Source of the DNA: Romanomermis culicivorax
Lineage: Eukaryota; Nematoda; Enoplea; Mermithida; Mermithidae
DNA length: 64,000 nt
Direction of reading: 5' to 3'
NCBI GenBank assembly: GCA_963922205.1
Contig: CAWUHX010000369.1
Span: 124,001 to 188,000, forward strand
The position numbers and the translations under genes were made by a program. The notes beneath the pieces were generated by a model, which saw nothing but the letters and a program-made list of their open reading frames with translations, was not told the DNA's origin and did no database searches. Positions 11,966 to 23,740 of the stretch are shown here, piece after piece (positions within the stretch are counted from its first letter, which is position 1; each line of letters begins with the position of its first letter).

Positions 11966-13130
11966 AAGTTATAAAGTTTTAAACAAAAGTTGTAAAGTTT
12001 TCAAAAAAATTGTGAAGTTTTAAAAAAAATTGTGAAGTTTTAAAAAATTTTTAAAGTTTCCCAAAAAAATTGTAAAGTTTTGAAAAAAATTTGTAAAGTT
12101 TTCAAAAAAATTGTGAAGTGTTTAAAAAGAGTTGTTGAAAGTTGTCACAAATTGTCAAAAAAGTTGTAAATATTTTAGGAAGAAGTTGTAAATTTTTCAA
12201 AAAAATTGTAAACTTTTCAAGAAAAACTTGTCCAGTTTTCAAAAAAATGGAAAATTTTCGAAAAGAGTTGCTGAAAGTTGTCACAAATTGTCAAAAAAGT
12301 TGTAAAAACTTGGAAAAAAATTGTAAAATTTTCAAAAAAAATTTTAAATTTTTCAAAAAAAGTTGTAAACTTTTTAAAAAACTTGTGAATATTTGTGAAG
12401 TTTTCAAAAGTTGTTGTTGAAAGTTTTCACATATTGTCAAAAAAGTTGTAAATATTTTAGGAAGAAGTTGTAAATTTTTCAAAAAAATTGTAAACTTTTA
12501 AAGAAAAACTTGTCCAGTTTTCAAAAAAATGGAAAATTTTCGAAAAGAGTTGCTGAAAGTTGTCACCAACTGTCAAAAAAGTAAAAATTTGGAAAAAAAA
12601 TTGTAAAAATTTCAAAAAAAGTTGTAAATTTTTCAAAAAAAGTTGTAGATTTTTCAAAAAAAGTTGTAAACTTTTTAAAAAATGTGAAAATTTGTGAAGT
12701 TTTCAAAAAGAGTTGCTGAAAGTTGTCACAAATTGTCAAAAAAGGTGTAAAAATTTGGAAAAAAATTGTAAAAATTTCAAAATAAGTTGTAAATTTTTCA
12801 AAAAAAAGTTGTAGAGTTTTTAAAAAACTTGTGAAAATTTGTCAAGTTTTCAAAAAGAGTTGCTGAAAGTTGTCACAAATTGTCAAAAAAGGTGTAAAAA
12901 TTTGGAAAAAATTGTGAAGTTTTAAAAAAGAGTTGCTTAAAATTGCCACAAAGAGTAAAAAAAAAGTTGTAAAAATTTCGAAAAAATTGTAAAAATTTCA
13001 AAAACAGTTGTAAAGTTTTCAAAAAAGGTGTAAATTTTTCAAGAAAAGTTGGAAAGTTTTCAAAAAGAGTTGCTGAAAAATATCACAAATTGCCAAAAAA
13101 AAATGTAAAAATTTAAAAAAAAGTTGCAAA
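11966..13130. repeat. GTTGTGAAGTTTTCAAAAA word repeat
   Basis: Words GTTGTAAA, TTTTCAAAAAAATTG and GAGTTGCTGAAAGTTGTCACAAATTG repeat. The block is related to 15.7-16.9 kb. No gene was seen. Confidence 0.75.
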
Positions 13131-13132
13131 GT

Positions 13133-13600
13133 ACTCACAAGCTTGCTTAGAATGGAAAATCTATAACATGTATAAAATGAATAATTTATAAGTCTTGCCA
13201 GAAAAATTGTATTTCAAAGCATTGATTGTGACAAATGGACTAAGCCGTGAAAGTTTGTATACAAAATCAATTTACAATATTTCAAATGCGTAAAAATTAT
13301 GTATAAAAAAATTAATAAAAATAAATAAATAAATAAATAAATAAAAATTAAAAAAATAATAAAAATTAAGAAATAATAAAATTTAAAAGAAGTAAAAATT
13401 AATAAAACTAAAAAATAAATAAATAAATAAAAATTTTGAGAAAAAATAAAAAAAACTATAGTACATACTAGTGATTTGCATCAAAAAGTATACCAACAAA
13501 TCACAAGTCCCAAACCAAACATAGCGCCGGGAACAAACCATCCTCTTCACAGAAAATAGAAACAATGACTAAAAACACTTTTGTTTGGAATTTAAACTGA
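13133..13600. repeat. truncated third copy of the peptide-gene 5' flank
   Basis: From CTCACAAGCTTGCTTAGAAT onward the sequence matches 20135-20600 and 28337-28770, the DNA just upstream of the two peptide genes, including GTCTTGCCAGAAAAATTGTATTTC and the conserved 22-bp word. The match stops where the coding region should begin, so this copy has lost its gene. Confidence 0.75.
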
Positions 13601-16600
13601 AAACTTTGTAAAGCAATGTTGTAAAGTGTTGAAAAACAAACTTTTCAAAAAATTGCAAAATTTCTGGATGTAAATAGTTGTCAAAAATTGTCATAAGTAT
13701 AAAAGAAAAGCTTGCCAAAAGTTGTTAAAAATTGCTAAAAAGGTTGTAAATGTGTTTAAAAAATTGTAAAGTTTTCAAAAAAAGTTTCTGAAAGTTGTCA
13801 GAAATTGCTAAAAAAGTTGTAAAGTTATCAAAAAAGTTGTAAAGTTTTCAAAAAAAGTTTCTGAAAGTTGTCAGAAATTGCCAAAAAAGTTGTGAAGTTC
13901 TCAAAAATGTTGCAGGGTTTTCAAAAAAAGGTTGCCTAAAGTTATCAGAAATTACTAAAAAAGTTGTAAAGTTCTTAAAAAAGTTGTAAAGTTTCGAAAA
14001 AAGGTTCCCAAAAGTTGTCAGAAATTACTAAAAAAGTTGTAAAGTTTTTTAAAAAGTTGTAAAGTTTCAAAAAAAGGTTCCCAAAAGTTATCAGAAATTA
14101 CTAAAAAAGTTGTAAAGTTCTCAAAAAAGTTGTAAAGTCTCTAAAAAAGTTGTAAAGTTCTTGAAAAAAAGTTCCAGGAATCGTCAAAAAAGTTGTAAAG
14201 ATTAAAAAAAAGATTCCCAAAAGTTATCAGAAATTACTAAAAAAGTTGTAAAGTTCTTGAAAAAAAGTTCCAGGAATCGTCAAAAAAGTTGTTAAAGTTG
14301 TAAAGTTCTCCAACGAAGTTGTAAAGTTTTCAAGAACAACTTTCCAAAAGCTGTTAGATATTGTCAAAAAAGTTGTTGAGGATTCGGCAAAGTTGTAGAG
14401 TTTTCAAAAAAAGTAGTGAAAAATTGCTGAAATTTCCAAAAAAATGTCGAAAATTTCCAAAAAATTTATAAAGAGTTGTAAAGTTTTCAAAAAAGTTCTA
14501 AAGTTTTAAAAAACAAAGTTGCCAAAACTTGTCAGGAATTGCTATAAAAGTTGCAAAGTTTGGAAAAAAAGTTGCTGAATGTAGTCAGACATCACCAAAA
14601 AAGTTATAAAAAATTTCGAAAAAATGTAAAATTAGAAAAAAAATTGCCAAAATGTGTCAGAAATTGCCAAAAGTTCTCAGAAATTGTCGAAAAATGTTGT
14701 AAAATTCTCAAAAATGATGTGCGGTTTTCAAAAAAACGTTGCCAAAAATTATCAGAAATTTCTAAAAAAGTTGTCAAGTTTTTAAAAGTATTGTGGGCTT
14801 TTCAATAAAAGATTCCCAAAACTTGTCAAAAATTACTAAAAAAGTTCTAAAGTTGTTTAAAAACTTGTAAAGTTTTAAAAAAAAGTTGTAAAGTTTCCAA
14901 AAAAAGTTGATGAAAGTTGTCAGAAATTGCCAAAAAGGTTGTAAAGTTGTTTATAAAATTGTAAAGTTTTCAAAAAATTGCAGAATTTCTGCATGTAGAT
15001 AGTTGTCAAAAATTGCCATAAGTTTCAAAAAAATTGCCAAAAGTTGTCAAAAATTGCTAAAAAGGTTGTAAAATTGTTTTAAAAATTGTAAAGTTTTCAA
15101 AAAAAGTTGCTGAAAGTTGTCAGAAATTGCCAAAAAAATTATAAAATTCTCAAAAATGTTGTGGGGTTTTCAAAAAAAACTTGCCAAAAGTTGTCAAAAA
15201 TTACTAAAAAACTTGTAAAGTTCTTTAAAAAGTTGTAAAGTTCGCAAAAAAAGTTTCCGAAAGTAGTTAGACATTGCCAAAAAAGTTGTAAACAATTCCA
15301 AAAAAATATAAAATTTTGAAAAAAATTTGCCAAAAGTTGTCACAAATTGCCAAAAGTTTTCAGAAATTGTCGAAAAAAGTTGCAAAGTTGTCAAAAATGA
15401 TTTGCGGTTTTCAAAAAAACATTGCCAAAAACTGCCAGAAATTTCTAAAAAAGTTGTCAAGTTTTTAAAAGTGTTTTGGGCTTTTCGAAAAAAAGTTTCC
15501 CAAAACTTGTCAAAAATTACTAAAAAAGTTGTAAAGTTGTTCAAAAAGTTGGAAAGTTTTCGAAAATGGTTGCTGAAAGTTATCAAAAATCATTAAAAAA
15601 GTTGTAAAGTTATTAAAAATGTTGAGGGGTTTTCAAAAAAAGGTTGGCAAAAGTTCTGCAAAAAGTTGAGAAGTTTCTAAAAAAATAACGCCCAAAGTTG
15701 TCAAAAATCGCCAAGAAAGTATCAACATTCACAAAAAAAGATTTCAAGAGATGTCACAAATTGCAAAAAAAATTGTAAAAATTGTCAAAAAATTGTAGAA
15801 ATTTCAAATAAATTGTAAAAATTTCCAAAAAATTTTGAAAATTTCAAAAAAAAAGTTGTAAAACTTTCGAAAAAATTTGTAAATTTTTCAAAAAAATTGT
15901 GAACTTTTTAAAAAAACGTTAAGTTTCCAAGAAAAATTGTGAAGTTTTCAAAAAGAATTGCTGAATTTTGTCAAAAATTGTCAGAAAAATTGTAAAAATT
16001 TCAAAAAAAGTTGTAAATTTTTCAAGAAAAGTTGTAGATTTTTCAAAAAAAGTTGTAAACTTTATAAAAAAACTTGTGAAAATTTGTGAAGTTTTAAAAA
16101 AGAGTTGCTCAAAGTTGCCACAAAGAGTCAAATAAAGTTGTAAAAATTTCGAAAAGAGTTGTAAAGTTTTCAAAAAAAGTTGTAAACTTTTTAAAAAAAG
16201 TTGCAACGTTTTCAAAAAGAGTTGCTGAAAGTTGCCACAAATTTCCGAAAAAGTTGTAAAATTTCAAAAAAATTGTAAAAATGTCAAAAAAAGTTGTATA
16301 GTTTTCAAAAAAGGTGTAAAGTTTTCAAGAAAAGTTGTAATTTTTTTCAATCAAGTTGCTAAAAAATGTCACAAATTGCAAAAAAAAATTGTAAAAATTG
16401 TCAAAAAATTGTAAAAATTTCAAAGGAATTGTAAAAATTTCAACAAAAGTTGATAAAATTTCAAAAAAAAATCGTGAAGTTTTCAAAAGGAGTTGTTGGA
16501 ATTGTCACAAATTGTCAAAAAAATTGTAGAAATTTGAAAAAAATTTTTAAAATTTCCAAAAAAATTTGAAAATTTCAAAAAAAAGTTGTAAAACCTTCGA

Positions 16601-17340
16601 AAAAATTTGTAAATTTTTCAAAAAAAATCGTGAACTTTTTAAAAAAACTTGTTAAGTTTTCAAAAAAAGTTGGGAAGTTTTCGAAAAGAGTTGCTAAAAG
16701 TTGTCACAAATTGTCAAAAAAAAATTGTAAAAATTTCAAAAAAATTGTAAAGTTTTCAAAAAAAGTTGTCAAGTTTTCAAAAAGAGTTGCTAAAAATGGT
16801 ATCAAATTTCCACAGAAGTTGTGAAAATTTCAAAAAAGTTGTGATGTTTTCAAAAAAAGATGTAAAGTTTTCAAAAACTGATCTAAAGTTTTCGAGAAAA
16901 GTTGTAAAGTTTTCAAAAAGTTGCTAGAAGTCGTTATAACTGAAAAAAAATTGTAAAAAATTGCTAAAATTTTTCAAAAATGGCGAAAAAGTTAAAAAAT
17001 TGTAAAGTTTTTTAAAAAGTTGTAAAGTTTTCGAAAAAAAGTTCTTAAAAATTATTACAAATTGCCAAAAAAAGTTGTAAAAAGTTATAAAGTTATGCAA
17101 AAAGTTGTAAATTTTAACATGAAATGTTGCCGAAAGTTGTCGCAAATTGCCAAAAAAGTTGCTAAAAATTGTTACAAATTGTCGAAAAAGTTGTAAAGTT
17201 TTCAAAAAAATGTTGATAAAAGTTTTCTTAGATTTTCGAAAAAGTTGTAAACAGTTGCAAAGTTCTGCAGAAAAATTTAGAGTTTTCAAAAAAAGTTGCC
17301 AAAAGTTGTCACGAATAGCAAAAAAAATTGTAAAAAAAAG
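13601..17340. repeat. GTTGTAAAG / TTGTCAGAAATT word repeat, copy 1
   Basis: Tandem degenerate units such as AAAAGTTGTAAAGTTCTTAAAAAAGTT and GTTGTCAGAAATTACTAAA repeat throughout. Much of it is colinear with 20.6-23 kb and 28.8-31 kb. No exon was seen on either strand. Confidence 0.8.
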
Positions 17341-19740
17341 TAAATTAATCGGTCATATCTCAATCAAAAATGAAAATAAAAAAATGAAAGTATAACTGTT
17401 GGATTTGATTTAAAATTATCTATCAGTTGATATCAAATTTTTTGGAATTAAACGCAGTTTTCGACCATTAAAATTATTAAATATTAAAATAGTCACAATA
17501 TGCGAATAACAAAATTTTTAATTGGTCATATCTTAATCAAAAATGAAAATAAAAAAATGAAACTATAACTGTTAGATTTGATTTAAAATTATCTTTCGAT
17601 TGATATCAAATTAATTGGAATTAAATGCAGTTTTTGATCATTAAAGTCATTAGAATGTAAAAAAGTCACTCTATGCAAATAACAAAATTTTTTAATTGGT
17701 CATATCTCAATCAAAATTGAAAATAAAAAAATGAAAGTATATCAGTTAGATTTGATTTGAAATTATCTTTCGATTGATATCAAATTTATTGGAATTAAAT
17801 GCAGTTTTTGATCATTAAAGTCATTAAAATGTAAAAAAGTCACAAAATGCGAATAAAAAATTTTTTAATTGGTCATATCTCAATCAAAAATGAGAATAAA
17901 AAAATGAAAGTACAACTGTTAGATTTAATTTAAAATTATCTTTAGATTGATATCAAATTTTTCTGAATTAAATGCAGTTTCTGATCATCAAAGTCATTGA
18001 ATTACAAAATAGTCGCAATATGTGAATAACAAAATTTTTTAATTGGCCATACCTCAATCGAAAAAGAAAATAAAAAAATGAAAGTATAACTGTTAGATTT
18101 GATTTCAAATTATCTTTCGATTGATATCAAATTTATTGGAATTAAATGCAGTTTTTGATCATTAAAGTCATTAAAATGTAAATTAGTCACAATATGCGAA
18201 TAACAAAATTTTTTAATTAATCATATCTCAATCAAAATTGAAAATTAAACGATAAAAGTATAACTGTTGAACTTAATTTGACATGACCTATCGATTGGTA
18301 TGTTTTTTGTTGGGGTTAAATGCGATTTTTTACATCAAAATCATCAAATTAAAAAAAAGTTCGCAAATGCGCATGATCAAAACTTTTAATTGTCATATTT
18401 CAATCAAAATTGAAAACAAAAAGATTAAATTATAACTGTTAGATTTAATTTGACATAGTCTATCGATTGATATGTTATTTATTTGGTTTGTTGCAGTTTT
18501 TAGCCAATAAAGTTATAAAATCATTTGGTAGTTACAGTACACGCCTGATTAAAACATTAAATTGATCATATCTCAATCAAAACTTAAACCACAGAAATCA
18601 AAATATAACTTTTCGATTTGATTCAAAATGATCTATCAAATGAAGTATGTTTTATTAGGTTTAAATAAATTTTTTGGACTATTGAAATTATGAAATTAAA
18701 ATATTGTCAAAATGAGTCAATTATCAAATTGTTTAACTTGTCATATCACAATGAAAAATTAAGCTACAAAAATAAAACTGTAACAGTTGGATTCAATTTA
18801 ACGAGATCTATTGATTGATATGTATTTTGTTAAGATTAATGCACATTTTAACTATTGAAATTTTAAAATTGTATTTTTCTCACACAATGCGTATAATCAA
18901 GATGTTTAATTAGTCGTATCTCAATCAAAATTTGAGCCACAGAAATCAAAGTATAAGTGTTCGATTTGATTCAAAAAGATCTATCAAACGAAATATCTTT
19001 TATTAGGCTTAAATGTAATTTCTCACCATTAAATTTGGGAAATTATAATATTGTCAAAATACGTAAATTACCAAAATGTTTAACTTGCCCTCTCTCATTT
19101 AAAAATTAAGGTAAAAAAGTGAAAAAAGGATAGTTAGGTTCAATCTGATCAGACCTATCGATTGATATGTATTTCGTCAAGATTAATGCTGTTTTTAACT
19201 ATAAAAAGTTCAAAAGTGTATTTTTATCACAATACGTATATAATCAAAAAGCTTAATCGATCATATCTCAATCAAAACTTAAACCTGTGAAATCAAAGTA
19301 TAACTCTTCGATTTGATTTAAAGAGATCTATCGAATGAAGTATCTTTAATTAGGCTTAAATGTAATTTTTGACCATCAAAATTGGGAAATTGTAATACTG
19401 TGAAAATACGTAATTTATCATAATGTTTAACTTGTTGTATCTCCATCAAAATTAAAAGTATGAAAATTAATTTATAATAGTTGGATTTAATTTAATGAGA
19501 TCTATTGATTGATATGTAATTTGTAAGAATTAGGTTGGTTTTTTACAATTTAATTAGGCTTAAATGATCTTTTTGACTATCAAAACTGTGAAATTAATTT
19601 TCAAAATGTTTAACTCGTCATATCTAAATTAAAAAATAAGTTAAAAATCAAAATATAATAATTTAATCAAATTTGATTGGATCTGTTAATTGATTTGTGT
19701 TTCATTAGATATACATATTTTAAAAAAATGTCTGATATAC
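17341..19740. repeat. ~173-bp satellite (CATATCTCAATCAAAA family), block 1
   Basis: The word GGTCATATCT recurs at 17351, 17524, 17698 and 17871, a 173-174 bp period, followed by TCGATTGATAT about 80 bp later. Units become more diverged toward 19.7 kb. The same family occurs at 26.7-27.87 kb and inside an intron at 33.6-35.2 kb. Confidence 0.85.
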
Positions 19741-19814
19741 ATACTTCATTCAAAATTCATTATTATGAAATCAAAAAAAAATTTTTTTGTTTTTTTCATT
19801 ATTTTTTTATTTTT

Positions 19815-19820
19815 TTTATT
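19815..19820 (-). terminator. candidate polyadenylation signal of peptide gene A
   Basis: AATAAA on the minus strand begins 5 nt after the stop codon, with a second at 19811-19806. Placement is plausible for a very short 3' UTR, but the sequence is A-rich. Confidence 0.35.
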
Positions 19821-19824
19821 TTAA

Positions 19825-20102
19825 TCATAATCCATGCACAATTTCACCATGCCGACCGATGCAGCATCCAGTCATCAAATTACAATTTATATCAAAAAGT
19901 TCTGTTTTCTGGAAGCATTCAATTTGATTTTCGCACGGTACTTCGCAGTTTCCTAAAAAAATCAAATTTAATTTTTAAATTAATCAAAATTTTTGTAGAT
20001 CATACTCCGATGAATAATATGTGACAATGTTGGCAAAATGGATGCTTCTGTGATTGTTACAATTGAGAAAAATAAAATTGTAAAAAGTTTTACAAAAGTC
20101 AT
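19825..20102 (-). CDS. secreted six-cysteine peptide precursor, copy A
   Basis: Exon 1 (20102-20006) starts ATGACTTTTGTA and encodes a hydrophobic signal peptide (MTFVKLFTILFFSIV), a short propeptide, then IIHR. A 53-nt intron (GTATGA to TTTTTAG, phase 1) follows. Exon 2 (19952-19825) completes a second arginine and encodes 41 residues to TGA. The precursor is 74 residues. The arginine pair at the junction is a natural processing site and would release NCEVPCENQI to VHGL, with cysteines spaced C-x3-C-x5-C-x10-C-x5-CC. Known families do not match with confidence; a disulfide-rich hormone, defence or venom-like peptide are all open. An in-frame upstream ATG at 20240 would give a longer N-terminus, but 20102 gives a clean signal peptide. 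Copy B is 8.2 kb away. Confidence 0.7.
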
Positions 20103-20327
20103 TGTTGTTGGATACGGTGCGGGAAAATGTACGCTTCTCACAAACTTGCTTAGAATTGGAAAAAGAAACATTAAAAATCTATAAAATGTATAAAATGAAT
20201 AATTTATAAGTCTTGCCAGAAAAATTGTATTTCGAAGCATTGATCATGACAAATGCATTAAGCCGTGAAAGTTTGTATACAAAATCAATTTACAATATTC
20301 CAAATGTATTAAAATTATGTATAAAAA

Positions 20328-20358
<31 letters not shown>

Positions 20359-20600
20359 GTAAATAAATAAAAATTGATAAAAAATCAAAAAAATCAATAA
20401 AAATAAAAAACAATAAAAAAATTAATAAAATTAAAAAAAATAAAAAACTATAGTACATACTAGTGATATGCGTCAAAAAGTATACCAACAAATCACAAGT
20501 CCCAAACCAAACATAGCACCGGGAACAAACCATCCTCTTCATAGAAAATAGAAACAATAACTAAAAACACTTTTGTTGCGAATTCAAACTGAAAACTTTG
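20103..20600. promoter_or_regulatory. 5' flank of peptide gene A, conserved in three copies
   Basis: This 0.5 kb is shared with the flanks at 28301-28760 and 13133-13600. It holds GTCTTGCCAGAAAAATTGTATTTC, an A/T run, TACTAGTGATATGCG and the 22-bp conserved word. Copies A and B differ by an in-frame 15-bp indel near 20158-20175. Promoter function is an inference from position and conservation. Confidence 0.4.
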
Positions 20601-23600
20601 TAAAGCAAAGTTGTAAAGTGTTGAAAAACCAACTTTTCAAAAAATTGCAAAATTTCTGGATGTAAATAATTGTCAAAAATTGCCATAAGTTAAAAAAAGC
20701 TTGCCAAAAATTGGTAAAAAGGTTGTAAAGTTGTTTAAAAAATTGTAGTTTTCAAAAAAAGTTGCTGAAAGTTGTCAGAAATTGCTAAAAAAGTTGTAAA
20801 GTTATCAAAAATGTTGCAGGGTTTTCAAAAAAAGGTTGCCTAAAGTTATCAGAAATTACTAAAAAAATTGTAAAGTTAAGTTGTAAAGTTTCGAAAAAGA
20901 GGTTCCCAAAAGTTATCAGAAATTACTAAAAAAGTTGTAAAGTTCTTGAAAAAAAGTTCCAGGAATCGTCAAAAAAGTAGTTAAAGTTGTAAAGTTCTCC
21001 AACGAAGTTGTAAAGTTTTCAAGAACAATTTTTTCAAAAGCTGTTAGATATTGTCAAAAAAGTTGTTAAGGATTCCGCAAAGTTGTAGAGTTTTAAAAAA
21101 AAAGTTGTGAAAAATTGCTGAAATTTCCAAAAAAATGTCGAAAATTTCCAAAAAATTTGAAAACAGTTGTAAAGTTCTCAAAAAAGTTCTGAAGTTTCAA
21201 AAAAAAGTTCCCAAAAGTTATCAGAAATTACTAGAAAAGTTGTAAAGTTCTTGAATAAATTGTAAAGTTTCAAAAAAAAGGTTCCCAAAAGTTATCAGAA
21301 ATTACTAAAAAAGTTGTAAAGTTCTTGAAAAAGTTGTAAAGTTTCAAAAAAAAGTTCCCAAAAATGTCAGAAATTACTAAAAAAGTTGTAAAGTTGTTGA
21401 AAAAATTGTAAAGTTTCTAAAATAAAGTTCCCAAAAGTTATCAGAAATTACTGAAAAAGTTGTAAAGTTTCTAAAAAAGTTGTAAAGTTTCGAAAAAAAG
21501 GTTCCCAAAAGTTGTCAGAAATTACTAAAAAAGTTGTAAAGTTCTTAAAAAAGTTGTAGAGTTTCAAAAAAAGGTTCCCAAAAATTATCAGGAATTACTA
21601 AAAAAGTTGTAAAGTTCTTAAAAAAGTTGTAAAGTTTCGAAAAAAAGGTTCCCAAAAGTTGTCAGAAATTACTAAAAAAGTTGTAAAGTTCTTTTAAAAG
21701 TTGTAAAGTTTCAAAAAAAAGGTTCCCAAAAGTTGTCAGAAATTACTAAAAAAGTTGTAAAGTTCTTTAAAAAGTTGTAAAGTTTCAAAAAAAAGGTTCC
21801 CAAAAGTTGTCAGAAATTACTAAAAAAGTTGTAAAGTTCTTTTAAAAGTTGTAAAGTTTCAAAAAAAAGGTTCCCAAAAGTTGTCAGAAATTACTAAAAA
21901 AGTTGTAAAGTTCTTTAAAAAGTTGTAAAGTTTCAAAAAAAAGGTTCCCAAAAGTTGTCAGAAATTACTATAAAAGTTGTAAAGTTCTTGAAAAAAAGTT
22001 CCAGGAATCCTCAAAAAAAGTAGTTAAAGTTGTAAAGTTCTCCAACGAAGTTGTAAAGTTTTCAAAAACACGTTTCCAAAAGCTGTTAGATATTGTCAAA
22101 AAAGTTGTTAAGGATTCCTCAAAGTTGTAGAGTTTTCAAAAAAAAGTTGTGAAAAATTGCTGAAATTTCCAAAAAAATGTCGAAAATTTCCAAAAAATTT
22201 ATAAAGAGTTGTAAAGTTCTCAAAAAAGTTCTAAAGTTTTAAAAAACAAAGTTGCCAAAACTTGTCAGGAATTGCTAAAAAAGTTGTAAAGTTTGGAAAA
22301 AAACGTTGCTGAATGTAGTCAGACATCACCAAAAAAGTTGTAAAAAATTTCGAAAAAATGTAAAATTAGAAAAAAAATTGCCAAAACTTGTCAGAAATTG
22401 CCAAAAGTTGTCAGGAATTGTCGAAAAATGTTGTAAAATTCTCAAAAATGATGTGCGGTTTTCAAAAAAACGTTGCCAAAAATTGTCAGAAATTTCTAAA
22501 AAAGTTGTCAAGTTTTTAGAAGTATTGTGGGCTTTTCAAAACAAGATTCCCAAAACTTGTCAAAAATTACTAAAAAAAGTTGTAAAGTTGTTTAAAAAAT
22601 TGTAAAGTTTTCAAAAAAATCGTGGAAAAAGTTTTAAAAAATTGTAAACTTGTTCGAAAAGTTGTTGAAATTGTCAAAAAGCTGTAAAAATTTTCAAAAA
22701 AAAGTTGCCTAAATTTGTAAAGTTTTGAAAAAGTGTCTTTGAAAATTGTTGAAAAATTGCCGAAATCACGTACGAAATTGCCAAATTTTTTGAAGAAAAA
22801 TTTTTAACAATTGTAAAGTTGTCCAAAACATTGTCAAAAAGTTGTTAAGTTTCAAAAAAAGTCACCAAAAATTGTTGGAATTGCCTAGAAAAATGTTTAA
22901 AATTGTTGAAAAAGTTGTCTTGAAGTGTCGCAAAAGATGTAAAAACTTGTAAAGTTTTTCAGAAAAGTGAGAAAAAGCTGTATAAAAAGTAAAAAAAAAG
23001 TTGTAAAGTTTTTGTAAGGTTCCAAGGAAATTTGTCGGAAATTGTTGACAAAGTGTCGAAAAGTTGTTAAAATTTCACAAAAATTTATCAAAACTTCCAA
23101 AAAAAGTCATAAAGACTTGTTAAAGATTATCAAAAACTTATAAAAAGTTGTAATGATGTCCAAAAAAATGTCAAAAAAGTTACCAAAAATAGCCAAAAAA
23201 ATGCAAATTTATCCAAAAATAATTTTAAAAATTGTAAAGCTGTGGCCAAGAAATTTGTAAAAAATTGTAAAGTTGTTCAGAAAGTTCCCAAAAATAGTGT
23301 CAAAAAGTTGTTAAGTTTTAAAGAACTTTTTCAAAATTGTTAAAAAATTGTCAACATTTCCTACAAAATTAAGGAAATTTTTGAAAGAAAATTGTAAAAA
23401 GTTGTAAAGTTGTGCTAAACAATGTCGAAAAGTTGTAAAGTTTGAAGAAAATTAATCGAAAATTGTTGGCATTTAGAGGAAAATGTTGAAAAATTTGTCC
23501 AAAAGTGTCCAGAAAAGATGTAAAAAGTTGTAAAGTTGTTCAAAAAGTTGTAAATTTTTCAAAAAAAAAATTGCAAAAAGTTGTGAAGTTTCAAGACAAT

Positions 23601-23740
23601 TTGTTGAAAATTGTTGACAAAGTGTCAAAAAGTTGTCGAAATTGCATAAAAAATTATCAAAAGTTTAAAAAAAAGTTGTAAAGATTTGTCAGAGATTACC
23701 AAAAACTTATAGAAAAGTGTAATTCTGCCCAAGAAATTCG
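20601..23740. repeat. GTTGTAAAG / TTGTCAGAAATT word repeat, copy 2
   Basis: Contains a fairly homogeneous run at about 21190-21985 with a unit near 60 bp (AAAGGTTCCCAAAAGTTGTCAGAAATTACTAAAAAAGTTGTAAAG split into words). Longer-range similarity to 13.6-15.6 kb and 28.8-31 kb shows that the repeat blocks were themselves duplicated. No gene was seen. Confidence 0.8.

Noticed and set aside
19677..20024. Plus-strand frame over the peptide gene (and its copy at 27893-28264)
   Set aside because: Shadow of the minus-strand exons. Silent changes between copies fall in third positions of the minus frame.
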